NCBI GenBank assembly: GCA_026261815.1
Contig: JAMPIT010000493.1
Span: forward strand, 3,365,501 to 3,429,500
Direction of reading: 5' to 3'
Source: Monarcha castaneiventris obscurior
Lineage: Eukaryota > Chordata > Aves > Passeriformes > Monarchidae
DNA length: 64,000 nucleotides
In this document: piece by piece, positions 7,980 through 17,745 of the stretch
How the letters are laid out: each line of letters opens with the position of its first letter
Numbering within the stretch: position 1 is the first letter of the stretch
Position numbers and translations under genes: made by a program
Notes under the pieces: model-generated
What the model was told of the DNA's origin: nothing
What the model saw: only the letters and a program-made list of their open reading frames with translations
Databases searched by the model: none

Positions 7980-10375
7980 GGATAAGCTCTCTCGTCTGTC
8001 ATAACCTCCTCATTCAGCTGTCAGTTATCCGGTGATTCCGGTGAAATATTTAACCAGAGGGGGAAATAAAATGCCCGTGCAGACGATGCACGGCGCTCTC
8101 CGGAGCAGATGCCGGGAGCCGTGGGGAGGAAGCGGCCGTGACCCGGGAGTGGGGCTGCTCTAGAGGCGCAGCCTGCCCTGCCCAGCTGTGTTTGCTCAGC
8201 GCTCACCTTCCATCCCATGCTGGAGCTGTCTCAGAAGTTAATTTATGCCAAGTGCAAATACAAAGGGAGCCTGCTCAGAAGTTCAGATAAGTTTCTATCC
8301 TAAATTTGTGGAACTGGGTTTTTTGGAGCTTTAATGCAGTTGGTTTTCTTTCCATAGCCAAGTACCAGTTCCAGCATTTAGTTCTGGATGAATTTGTCCT
8401 GTGTTGATTCCAAAACCCTTTTCACGGGAATTATTCCTGCCTTTTAATTCTCCAGTTATTGTTACATTTTAGCCATATTAGGAGCTTTCCCAGCTAATGT
8501 TGTTACCAGGAGAGCCAAGAGACTGTATCAGGATGAGCAGAGTCCTGTCCTGGTGTCAGCCTGCCCTGGGAGAAGGGAAAGGTCTGACAGTGGGATTGGT
8601 GTCCAGTGCCCCACGGCATCATCTGGGGATGCACCTTCACTCACCAGCATGAAGCTCTTCCTGGGGACACTTCCTGAGCCCGAGGGAAGATCCCAAAGGC
8701 AATGCCAAGGACTGAGCTGGGGGAGCTGGAAGGAGCTGGGGATGTGGAAGATTTGATGGCAGAACTGTAGGACCTTGACAGGCTGAAAACCAGGAGAAAA
8801 GGGGGATGAGCAGAGGGCACATGGAGGAGGCAGTGATGGGATTTTGGTGCCTGGTGTGATATCGGCACCAGTGGAGATGAGGAGCTGAAGAGAGCAAGGC
8901 AGCAGGGCAGGACAAGTGATCTCCAGCCAGCCTCTGGAAGCTGTTTAAAGCCAAACCCCTATTTTTTTAGTAGGAAAGAATTTGGTTCATTCTTCTTTGG
9001 GTTTGGTTTTCAAGAGAGGAAAGGGGTTTCCACAGTCCCTCCCACCTGCTACAGCAAAACTCTGCAGGCTCTCAGGGTGTGCTGGGGGACTGTGATGCCC
9101 TTGCTGCTGCTTGTTTTTCCAGCATTTCATCCCAAAGGGCCTCAAAACATGGATCTGTTCAACCTCACAACACCCAGCGTCTCTCACAAGTGCAGAAGCG
9201 ATGCCCAAGGTGAAAGAGGAACCATGGCAGGAAGGGAATGGGAAGCCCAGGCCCCAAGCACCCCATCCTGGATCCAAACCATCCCCTTTACTGCTGGCAC
9301 CCAGGGAAGGAGCCAGCATGGACATGCTGGCAAATGCCAAGCAGCGATGCCATCCCAAAGCTGTGCTTGGGAAGGGGATCCTGGCACTGTGGGAGCCAGG
9401 ACTGGGTCACATCGCAACCTCTGTCCTTGGTCTGGGTCATTTCTGCAGAGGTGGAAGTGTCCTGCCTGGTGTGGGCAGAGTGCAGGGCTAGCCTGGGCTG
9501 GCAGACAAAGAGCTGTGGCACTGTGGGCACACACAGGCACACACAGCCAGGCTCTGCATCCCCAATGGTTTTTCACATCACTTGTCTCCCCTCGGTTCTC
9601 ACATCTGTGCTGCTATGGTTACCGAGAGCCTGAAAGGTTTTAAATCTCCCTCAGAGCAATGGAGGATTTCAGGGTAATCTTGTTAGGAGATGAGCAATGA
9701 ATATTTCCAAAGGCCTTGTGCATGGATAGCTCGTTCCCTGTGAGCTCATGGCCCCTGACAGCAGGGAAAGCAAAGCACAGGGAGACTGAGCAGGGAAGGG
9801 AAGGGACAGGGGAGGATGAACACTGTGGCTGTTTTCCACTGCAGCCCTTTGTGCTCAGAGTAATGTCCCTAAATTCTGAATTTTTCAAGGCTGGCCAGCT
9901 TGAGTCAGGTATTAAAAAAAAAAAATTTCAGTCTGCATTTCCCTCAGGGAAAGACTCACAGGGCCTTTATGGGCAGTTGGAGACGGGGACAGTGATGGAT
10001 GAGTCCTACAGAAAAGCCCTGCATCCCATGAGCTGAGCATCCGTCTGCAGGGACCCACTGGGGTGGTGAGCAGAGCTGAGATGGCTCGTGGGAGTGACCA
10101 GGATCCTGTGGGATTTCATCATCCAGGTGGAGTTTGGATCCTGCACCTGCAGGAGCTGGAGCATGGCAGGGGCAAAGCGTCTGCCAGGGCTGAGCCAGAG
10201 CATGGCCTGGGCTGTCCCCACAGGAGAGGGGACCGTGACGCCCCAGGGACACAGGGAATGAGGGAGGGAGGCAGCGACCTGCCTGCACGGGAGCAGGGAG
10301 GGAAAAGAGCCCTGAGCAGGGCAGGGAGGAGGGCAGGCAGTGGGAGGAAGGAGGAAGGGACAAGAGCAGTGTTGG
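7980..10375. other. Intergenic; AT-richer islands 8220-8500 and 9640-9930
   Basis: No coding gene recognised. Two stretches (about 8220-8500 and 9640-9930) have ordinary base composition unlike the GC-rich surroundings and could be conserved regulatory elements of the neighbouring GTPase gene. An (A)12 tract lies near 9912. Confidence 0.35.
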
Positions 10376-10742
10376 GCAGGAGCTGGGATGGAGCAGGAGT
10401 GAGTTGTGGGGAGGGTTTTGGGCTGGGATGGAGCAGGAGTGAGTTGTGGGGTGGCTTTGGGGCTGGGATGGAGCAGGAGTGAGTTGTGGGGTGGCTTTGG
10501 GGCTGGGATGGAGCAGGAGTGAGTTGTGGGGTTGGTTTGGGGCTGGGATGGAGCAGGAATGAGTTGTGGGGTGGCTTTGGGGCTGGGATGAAGCAGGAGT
10601 GAGTTGTGGGGTGGCTTTGGGGCTGGGATGGAGCAGGAATGAGTTGTGGGGTGGCTTTGGGGCTGGGATGAAGCAGGAGTGAGTTGTGGGGTGGCTTTGG
10701 GGCTGGGATGGAGCAGGAGTGAGTTGTGAGGAGGGTTTGGGG
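10376..10742. repeat. 40-bp minisatellite, nine copies
   Basis: Units of 40 bp contain GGGCTGGGATGGAGCAGGAG and TGAGTTGTGG followed by a variable GGTGGCTTTG or GGAGGGTTTT end. The word GAGTTGTG recurs every 40 bp, about nine times. Because 40 is not a multiple of three, the long minus-strand frame across it cycles through three peptide phases (SCSIPAP, LLLHPSP, THSCSIP), which marks it as non-coding. GGG and GGGG runs on the plus strand could form G-quadruplexes. Confidence 0.95.
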
Positions 10743-13410
10743 CAGGAGTCACACACCCAACGTTCCCAGGCAGGCCTGGAGCCAGGGGTGCTTGGAGATG
10801 TTTGTGGCCATCCTCACCCCACAGCAAACCCTCTGCAGGGCCCTCAGCCGTGAGCAGTGGGGCAGCCCGGGGGAGGTGAGGGATGGTCCCCAGGGTCCCA
10901 GTCCGTGCAGGGCTCAGGCAGAGCCAGCAGCCAAGCCTGGGATGCTGGACGGTCCCTGCCTGAGCAAAGCCCCCACGGGCTGGGCAGCCCTCGGCGGTCA
11001 GGAGAGGGCAGTTTGGGTCAGAATGCTGGAAAATGATGTGTGGGCTGCTGCTTCCACCATGTGCTGCTGGGGGAGAGCTGGTGCAGGGACGGGGAGCACA
11101 GGGACAAGGGCAGAGGAGGGGGCTGGAGCCCTGCTCCTGGGAAAAGCCAACAGCACTCAGGAGACACCCTGGGATGTGCCCCCCTCACGGGCTGTCTGCA
11201 GCCGGGCGTGTGGGACTCTGGGGTGCCTCTGCTGTCCCTGCACCAGCCCACAGAGCTCCGCTGCTGGAGCAGCGTGAGTGAAGCTCTCCTTAAAAACATC
11301 CTGCTGTCCTGACAAGGTTCGCAATGTCTTTTACAAACATTCGTTTTTATTTCGTTTTTAGGCTTATGTTTGGTGCCCGAAAGTGATTGAGTGAGGGGGA
11401 AGCCAAAAGAGCACAGGACCCCTTCCCACTGGCCAAGTGCTCCCCAGCTCTGCTGCTGCTCCCAGATGGGAGAAAGACAATTTTCACCTTCAGGAACAGC
11501 CCGTGCTGTGCCTGGATGTGCTTTGGGGAGCTCCTGTCCCAGAGCTCGGCCGTCACGGCTCCGAGGGAGCGGCGGCTCCGATGTTCTCAGCGCTGGAGCT
11601 GCTGGTGCTGGGCACTGCTCCAGCCCCGGACACGGCGCCCCAGATCAGCACCGCGGCCCCACGCGGGGTGAGAGGAGCCCTGGGCCTGGCCCGTTGCTCG
11701 CAGGCAGTGAAGCATCCCTGTGAATGTGGGGTGAGCAGTTCTGCAGCCCCGTGCCGCCTTCCCGGGAGCCCGAGCCAGCTTCTGGGAGCTGCTGCAGCGC
11801 TGCCCCCTGCCATGGGCACCCGGAGCCTCAGCACCCTGTGCCTTGGCACCCCACAACAGCACACAGGGGCAGTGAGCACGGCCGGGGTGCTGATTCCACC
11901 CCGCACCTCCCGCTCGTGCCCCTGCCTCTGCTTCTGCCCATGGATAAATTCATGGTGGACGTGAGGCCGGCTGCGTTTCCCGCTGGGTTTCCCGGTGCCA
12001 CAGCCGAGGTGGAAGTGGGCAGCAGTGAGAAGGAAGCGGGCAGCAGTGAGGAACCCCAGCGGCTCCATCTGCACTGCCGGGCGGCCTCAGCCGCTGCCCC
12101 TCACCTCGGGCAGTGGCCGGGCAGCAGCCTCGTGGGGCGGCTCATCGCTTCTGCCACCGGGAATGAGCCCTGGACGGGACACCCGGCGAAAACACGAGAG
12201 GGGAGGAGAAGCTGCTGCCTGCTGTGGGCAGAGCAAAGGGCCAGCCTGGGCTGTGTGAGACAGAGGGAGCGAGGGGCTCAGCGAGGCAGGTCCTCCCCGC
12301 GGCGTGGGGACAAGCGGCACCCGAGAGGGTTAAACCTGCCTCTGCCGGAGATTAAATCCAAATGGCCTTTGATGTAGCGACAGGTGAGAGGAGAAATCCG
12401 AACCCTATAGCTCCCACCCCCACTCGCAGGGGGCCGCAGGATGCATAGATGGATCAGCCATACGTGGTGCTCCCGTCTGGAACAGCCTGGCGCCGCTGGA
12501 TCCTGTTCCCCGCACCCTGGGGCCGCCGCGGGGCACCCGGCACTCCCCGGGGGGACAGCCCCGCTCGGGGGGTGCCCGGGGGTGCTGGTCCTACCGAGGT
12601 CACCCAGACTCCTGCCGGGTGACCCCCAGTGCCAGCTGGGCTCAGAGGCAGGAGCTGGGTGCGGGAGGGGAGGGCTGAGGTTTGCCCACAGACGCAGTGG
12701 GTGCCAGTGGGGAGGGAGGGGAGTGGGGCTGGGTTTGGGGTCTCCAGTGCCACTGGAGGAGGTATGGGAGGAGATCCCTGCTGGCACCACTGATCACTTC
12801 GGGGGAACTTAAGCAGCGCGTCCTGCGGATCCAGCTCACAGCCAGGCTCGTGGAAGCCAAAGTCACCTGTGCTGCCGCCAGCAAGGGAGCTCAGCGCCGG
12901 GGTCACGGCTGTGGCACCCGGTTTTAGGCATAGGAGCACTGGGAGCTGACCCTGGCATGGGTGCTCTCCCCTCCTCCAGATGACCTCTTCCGTGCCAAAG
13001 AGGCCACCTGGGGTTTGAAACCCCGCCCTGACCCCAGGCCCGTGTCCTGTCACAGCCCCTGCTCCCCCCGGGGGAGGGCAGGGAACCACGGACAGCCTGT
13101 ACTGAACCACCGCGGGTAACAAAATCCACTCTCCCTGTAAACAAATACCTCGCCGAGGACTAAAGGGATTTAGTGTAGCTGTTCTCGGGCTCAGAGGAGT
13201 TTCTATAACATCTCTTATCTTGCTCTGCCTGGATTATTGGCTAGAGCAAAGAGCTCACCTCTCTACACGGCTTTTCCTTGGGTGACGTGGGGTGACACGG
13301 CAGAGCTCTCAGGTCACCAGGAGATGAAATGTGTGATGCCGAGGTGTCCTGCAGCCCTGAGGTGCTGAGGGGGAGCAGAGTCCCAGCCCACCCCATTCTG
13401 CAGGAGGCTG
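10743..13410. other. Intergenic GC-rich with candidate regulatory islands
   Basis: No gene recognised. CpG-containing GC-rich DNA at 11520-12330. AT-richer single-copy islands lie at about 12345-12420 (GAGATTAAATCC, CCTTTGATG) and 13140-13260 (TTATCT GATA site, GGATTATTGG combining an OTX-type core with an inverted CCAAT). These could be enhancers, but I have no conservation data. Confidence 0.35.
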
Positions 13411-13490
13411 CAATGGTCCCAGTGTGGCTGCAGTGGTGCCGGTGTGGCTGCAGTGGTCCCAGTGTGGATGCAGTGGTCCCGGTGCCTGGC
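13411..13490. repeat. 20-bp tandem repeat, four copies
   Basis: Four units of the form GCAGTGGTCCCAGTGTGGCT with minor changes (GTGCCGGTG, GTGGAT). Short and diverged array with no coding sense. Confidence 0.85.
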
Positions 13491-13691
13491 TCTGCCCGGC
13501 TTTGCCCGCTGCAGTGGCATCAGGGAGGGAAGCTCAGAGCTGGCACGTGCCTTAACCTCTCTAGACACAAGCTAAGGCTAAATATTAATGCTGATCCACT
13601 TGGAGAGCCAGTAAAGACTGGTGGGGTGTTACCAGGTACGTGGGCAGACAGTTTTAGCCAATTTTCTGCACGCTGCTCCGAGTGGAACTGA

Positions 13692-13810
13692 GTCTCCTCC
13701 ACGTGGGATTGAATCCTAAATCTCCTCCATGGGGGAATGAACCCTAAATCTCTTCCGTGTGGGATTGAACCCTAAATCTCCTCCATATGGGATTGAACCC
13801 TAACCCTCCT
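13692..13810. repeat. 28-29-bp tandem repeat, four copies
   Basis: Four units built on CTCCTCCATGTGGGATTGAA followed by CCCTAAAT. The word CCTAAATC recurs at 13714, 13743 and 13771, and the last copy ends CCCTAACCCTCC. Confidence 0.88.
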
Positions 13811-15196
13811 CCTCATGGAGTTGAGCCTCCTCCTCCTGGGGCTGCCTCCCAAGGCAGTGGAGCACGGGCTGGGGACAGGTGGGATGCTGTGCCCATCCCT
13901 CCATTCACCCTTGGCCACTGAGATTAAACCAGTGCAGGCAGGGACGGGAGGCTCTGGGCTGTCTGGCTGATGTTGCTGTAGGTGTGAAAACCCCAAATGA
14001 AGCTGTCCTGGCTTCAGGGTGCGAGTGGGGAGCCAGGAGCAGACAGGGGAACAGGGATGCTGAAAGATCAGTGGGCCTGAATGTGAAAGAGGGATGAAAA
14101 GAAATGGTACAAAGTGTGATAGCATTCACCAGGGCAGGATTGCAGGATGCACTTGAGTCTCTGGATGACTGACGCAAGTCCTAAAGGCAAGGGAATTCCA
14201 GGAGAAAAATGGCAAATAGGTAAGAACAACCCTGAAATACACCATAGGGCCCTGCTCTTGTCCAAGGAACTTAAATGTGAAGAGAGGAGCTACTCCAAAG
14301 CTCAGAGAAAACCTGGCACCCTCGAGGGATGGCTGCAGGGATTTGGGGAGCCGGGAGTGGGTATGTGGCTTCTCATGGCAGTGTCAGAAGAAGGGATCTT
14401 CAGCAGGTCCATGGCATTAACACAGGGTGCAGCGGGGTTTGGTGCTGGCAGGAGATGCCTGAGACCCCAGATTTGGAGACAGGAGCGCAGAAGAGGGTCT
14501 TCACCCATCCAAGGTGCTCCTGCAGCCTGGACTGAGCCAGGATCCCCCCCTGGCAGGCTGTCACCGAGGCTGCCAGGGACACTGCTCCCATCAGCTCAGC
14601 TCAGCTCCCACCCGGAGCAGCGCTGGCAGCCCAGCCTCCCGTGCCCCGTGTCCTGCTGGGAGCAGTGCTCCATGCCATGCAGAGCCAGGCAGACGAGATG
14701 CTCTCAGCCTGAAAACAAACTGCTTGATTTTTTCCTTTCCAGAGTGCATGATAATGTCATTTTGTAAACATCCCCAGTGCTCTGCCTGCCGGGGCCGCCT
14801 GTCACTGCCCACGGGGGCCCTTCCCCGCTCTCTGCATGGCCTTGACTCCCTGGGCTTTCATGCCACAGTTCCCAACTCATTCCCCAGTGACTTCTTGTCC
14901 TTAAATATCCGAATAAACTTCACATGATGGGGCAGAAGTGACCTCAGTGCTGTCCTGGATCTGAGCTGATTATTGCCCTAGACACATTTATGGTCAAACT
15001 GTTCCTTCCTTTTCAGGGCAGGAGCAAAGGACAGATCTAGCCAAAAGCAAGGTTAAAATAAAATGAGGTTTGCGTCCATTCTCAGGGGAGTTTGGTGCTC
15101 GCTATGAATGTGCCAGGCCCCACAGCGTGGGCTGCATGCCCTGCGAGCCGGGGGACGGGCTGGCAGCTGAGGAGTCTCAGCATTTTGGCCTTGCCG
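13811..15196. other. Intergenic, nothing recognised
   Basis: Single-copy sequence of mixed composition. AT-richer patches at 14060-14290 and 14715-15070 (including CCGAATAAACTTCAC) may be conserved non-coding DNA. No gene is supported. Confidence 0.35.
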
Positions 15197-15345
15197 CCCC
15201 CAAAACCTCTCCTCTCTTGGGTTCGGAGGAGGGAACCTCTGCCCACCCCCAAAACCTCTCCTCTCTTGGGTTCGGAGGAGGGAACCTCTGCCCACCCCCA
15301 AAACCTCTCCTCTCTTGGGTTCGGAGGAGGGAAACCTCTGCCCAT
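15197..15345. repeat. 49-bp minisatellite, three copies
   Basis: Three nearly identical 49-bp units start AAAACCTCTCCTCTCTTGGG at 15202, 15251 and 15300, each continuing TTCGGAGGAGGGAACCTCTG. The almost complete identity implies recent duplication. Confidence 0.95.
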
Positions 15346-15540
15346 CCCCAGTCCCCGCCAGCCCCTCGCCGATGCCCTGTCACCCTAAGAGCTCCTGACA
15401 GCCCCGCTCGGGCAGCGCCGTCGCGGCTCCGCAGCCTCTGCCGGGGGCTCCGGCGCAGCCGCCGCCTGCCAGGACATCTCCCGTTCGCGACAGATTTCCT
15501 GTCGGGGAGGATCAGCAGCAGCCAGCCCTGGCCGTGCCCG
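15346..15540. other. Short CpG-rich segment
   Basis: Locally dense in CpG (about 15395-15500: GCAGCGCCGTCGCGGCTCCG and similar), next to the 49-bp array. It could be a small CpG island and start site of an uncharacterised transcript. No coding frame is supported. Confidence 0.3.
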
Positions 15541-15898
15541 GGGGCAGCGCCCTGCTGAGCCCCTGCACGCCCGGCTCCCAGCCGGCTCACGATTTCTGGC
15601 GTCCACACAGCTCTTTCTCTTTGGTTTTCCCAGGTTTTTGCGTGGAAGGAATCCAGGTGGTGTTGGTGAGCCATGAACAGCACCTTGCCCTGGCTGCCTG
15701 TGGTTGGAGTCTGCTGTGGTGGGGCTCTCCCTGCCCCGCAGGAGGAGCTGTGCCATGTCTCAGGTTTGCAGCACACTCCAGTCACCTGTAAACCTGCTCC
15801 AGTCCCCTCCTGAGATGGGTAAGTGAGCAGGGGTGTCCCTCTGTGAGCAGAGACATTGTCCCCAGCAGGACAGGCTGCCAGCTGAGCCAGGAGGGACC

Positions 15899-16025
15899 AC
15901 AGAATCACAGAACCGCGGAATCATAGAACCATGGGGTCACAGAACGGGTTGGGTTGGTAGGAACCTTACAGACCATCTCGTTTCAACCTCCTGCCCTGGC
16001 CACCCACCAGATCAGGGTGTTCGGG
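15899..16025 (-). mobile_element. CR1 LINE 3' end, inverted
   Basis: Begins with degenerate 8-bp terminal repeats (AGAATCACAGAACC, GGAATCATAGAACC), then GGGTTGGTAGGAACCTTACA and CATCTCGTTTCAACCTCCTG. This is the reverse complement of the avian CR1 3' terminus. Heavily 5'-truncated and diverged. Confidence 0.9.
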
Positions 16026-17165
16026 TGATGTTCTGGGACTAAAAGATGGAGAACTCAAGGTCACATTTGCAGGAGGGGATTGGAGGGCAGGGGACATTGC
16101 CAAGCTGGGGACATTGCAGGAAATGGGGACTCAGTGCCCCCTCCCTCCAGGGCTGGAGGGGATGGCTGAGCTGTGGTGGCTCCTGGCATCAGAGCTGTTC
16201 CCAAGTGCCTGAGCACAGCTCTGTGGCTCTTCCCTGGCTTTGAAGATGGAGAATAATGTTCACTTCCATCAGCTTTCCCCAGCACTGGTGTGAAGCAGAG
16301 AGGAGATGGCAGGGGTGAGTTACGCTGTGCAGCTGCTTTATGCTCAAATTCGGGTCTCGTTTCTGTCAAGGCCAGTGTGGCTCCAGTGGCACGACGAGGG
16401 GAAGGGATGCTGCTCTAACACCGGGACCTGGATACCTTTTCCCATGTCCCAAGCGGGGCCATGGGTCAGCCAGGCCCTCCCAAGGCCCCTGCCTGCATTT
16501 TCCCTGTGCAGTGATCCGTGTGGGTGCTGCTGTGCTCCCTCCTCTCCCTTCCTGCAGCGCTGGGAACAATTGGCTGTATTTACCCAGCGTTGATGGATGT
16601 GGCTCCTTGTGCTGGCGCTGGCCAAGTTCCTTCTGGTCTCACAGCAGGGATGTGGGAAGGGAAAAGTCCCAGCCTTCAATCCCCAGCTCCAGTTCCTCAC
16701 CTCCATCCCTCTGTCTGAGTGCTGCAGGCTGGGCAGGGAGCTGCTAAAAACCTCTGCAGGAGCTGCTGCAAGGGCGGAGAGCTGAGATTTGTGTTCACAA
16801 GGTAAGCTGAGGCAAGGAGGGCGAAGCACTTCTGTGTCCCCCCCTCCAGGAGCAGCTTGCCTGAAGGTGAAAATAAAAGTGCAAAGCTGCAAAATGCCAA
16901 CTGTCCCCTGGGCTGCAGTGGAGAGATGTCCCCAGGGGCTGCCAGCTTGGGCTAGACCTCACTGCCCCCCAACAGCGGCCCTCACTGCCCTCAATGCTCC
17001 TCACTGCCCCCCAGCACCCCTCAGTGCCTTGACCTGCTGGGTGGAGTGGGGGTGACCTGCTGGACCAGCTCTGTACTGGTCCCCTGACCCCATCCACACC
17101 CAGCACTGGCACCTCTGGGAAATCTGCTCCAGCTTGGGGGAGATCAGAGAGGCAAATTCCAGGAG
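16026..17165. other. Intergenic, nothing recognised
   Basis: GC-rich single-copy DNA. Near 16970-17020 there is a weak repetition of CACTGCCCCCC-like words, too short to call an array. No gene signal. Confidence 0.4.
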
Positions 17166-17174
17166 TAACCTGTG

Positions 17175-17275
17175 AGTAACCTGGACTGTGGAAGGTGTCC
17201 CTGTCCTTGGCAGAGGGTCAGAACTAGATGAGCTTTGAGGTTCCTTCCCACCCAAACCAGCCTGTGATTCCAGAA
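17175..17275 (+). mobile_element. CR1 LINE 3' end
   Basis: AACCTGGACTGTGGAAGGTG, TCCCTGTCCTTGGCAGAGGG, AACTAGATGAGCTTTGAGGT, TCCTTCCCACCCAAACCAG and GTGATTC follow the avian CR1 3' end in sense orientation. Only about 100 bp remain. Confidence 0.88.
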
Positions 17276-17509
17276 ACAGGGGCCATGGTGGGGGCTGGTG
17301 AAGAATTTTCCTGGTGTGGATGGGGAGAAGGAACCCCATGAGCACAACAAATACAGCTACAACAGGCAGAAACCCCCAGGACTTCATTTCCCAGGGCTGG
17401 CTCTGACATTCCAGCCTGCCCATTGCACAGAGAGGAGCAACCCAGTTCCTTCCAGTATCATCCTATTTCTCAGGGCCATGTGCTGTGAGTCACTGGAGCC
17501 CGGGAGAGG

Positions 17510-17745
17510 GGCAGGCAGCATCCCGGGCAGGCAGCACCCCAGGATATGGGCAGGGAGCATGCCAGGGTATGGGCAGGGAGCATCCCGGGATGCGGGCAGG
17601 GAGTATCCCGGCAGGGTGGCAGGGAACATCCCGGGATGTGGGCAGGGAGTATCCCGGCAGGGTGGCAGGGAACATCCCAGGAGGGTGGCAGGGAACATCC
17701 CAGGAGGGTGGCAGGGAACATCCCAGGAGGGTGGCAGGGCACGTC
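17510..17745. repeat. Minisatellite of about 17-23-bp units
   Basis: Repeated GGGCAGGGAGCATCCCGGGA and GGTGGCAGGGAACATCCCAG blocks. The left half carries GGATGTGGGC units and the right half four almost identical GAGGGTGGCAGGGAACATCC copies. Overlapping glycine-rich frames on the plus strand are by-products of the array. Confidence 0.92.

Noticed and set aside
7109..7985. Plus-strand frames of 165-278 codons over the GTPase 5' end and the 35-bp array
   Set aside because: Shadows of the GTPase coding strand and its GC-rich promoter. The Arg/Gly/Pro repeats come from the array.
9956..10827. Two overlapping minus-strand frames of about 270 codons, rich in Pro, His and Ser
   Set aside because: They lie on the 40-bp array. 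Each changes peptide phase every unit because 40 is not divisible by three, so no protein repeat is conserved.
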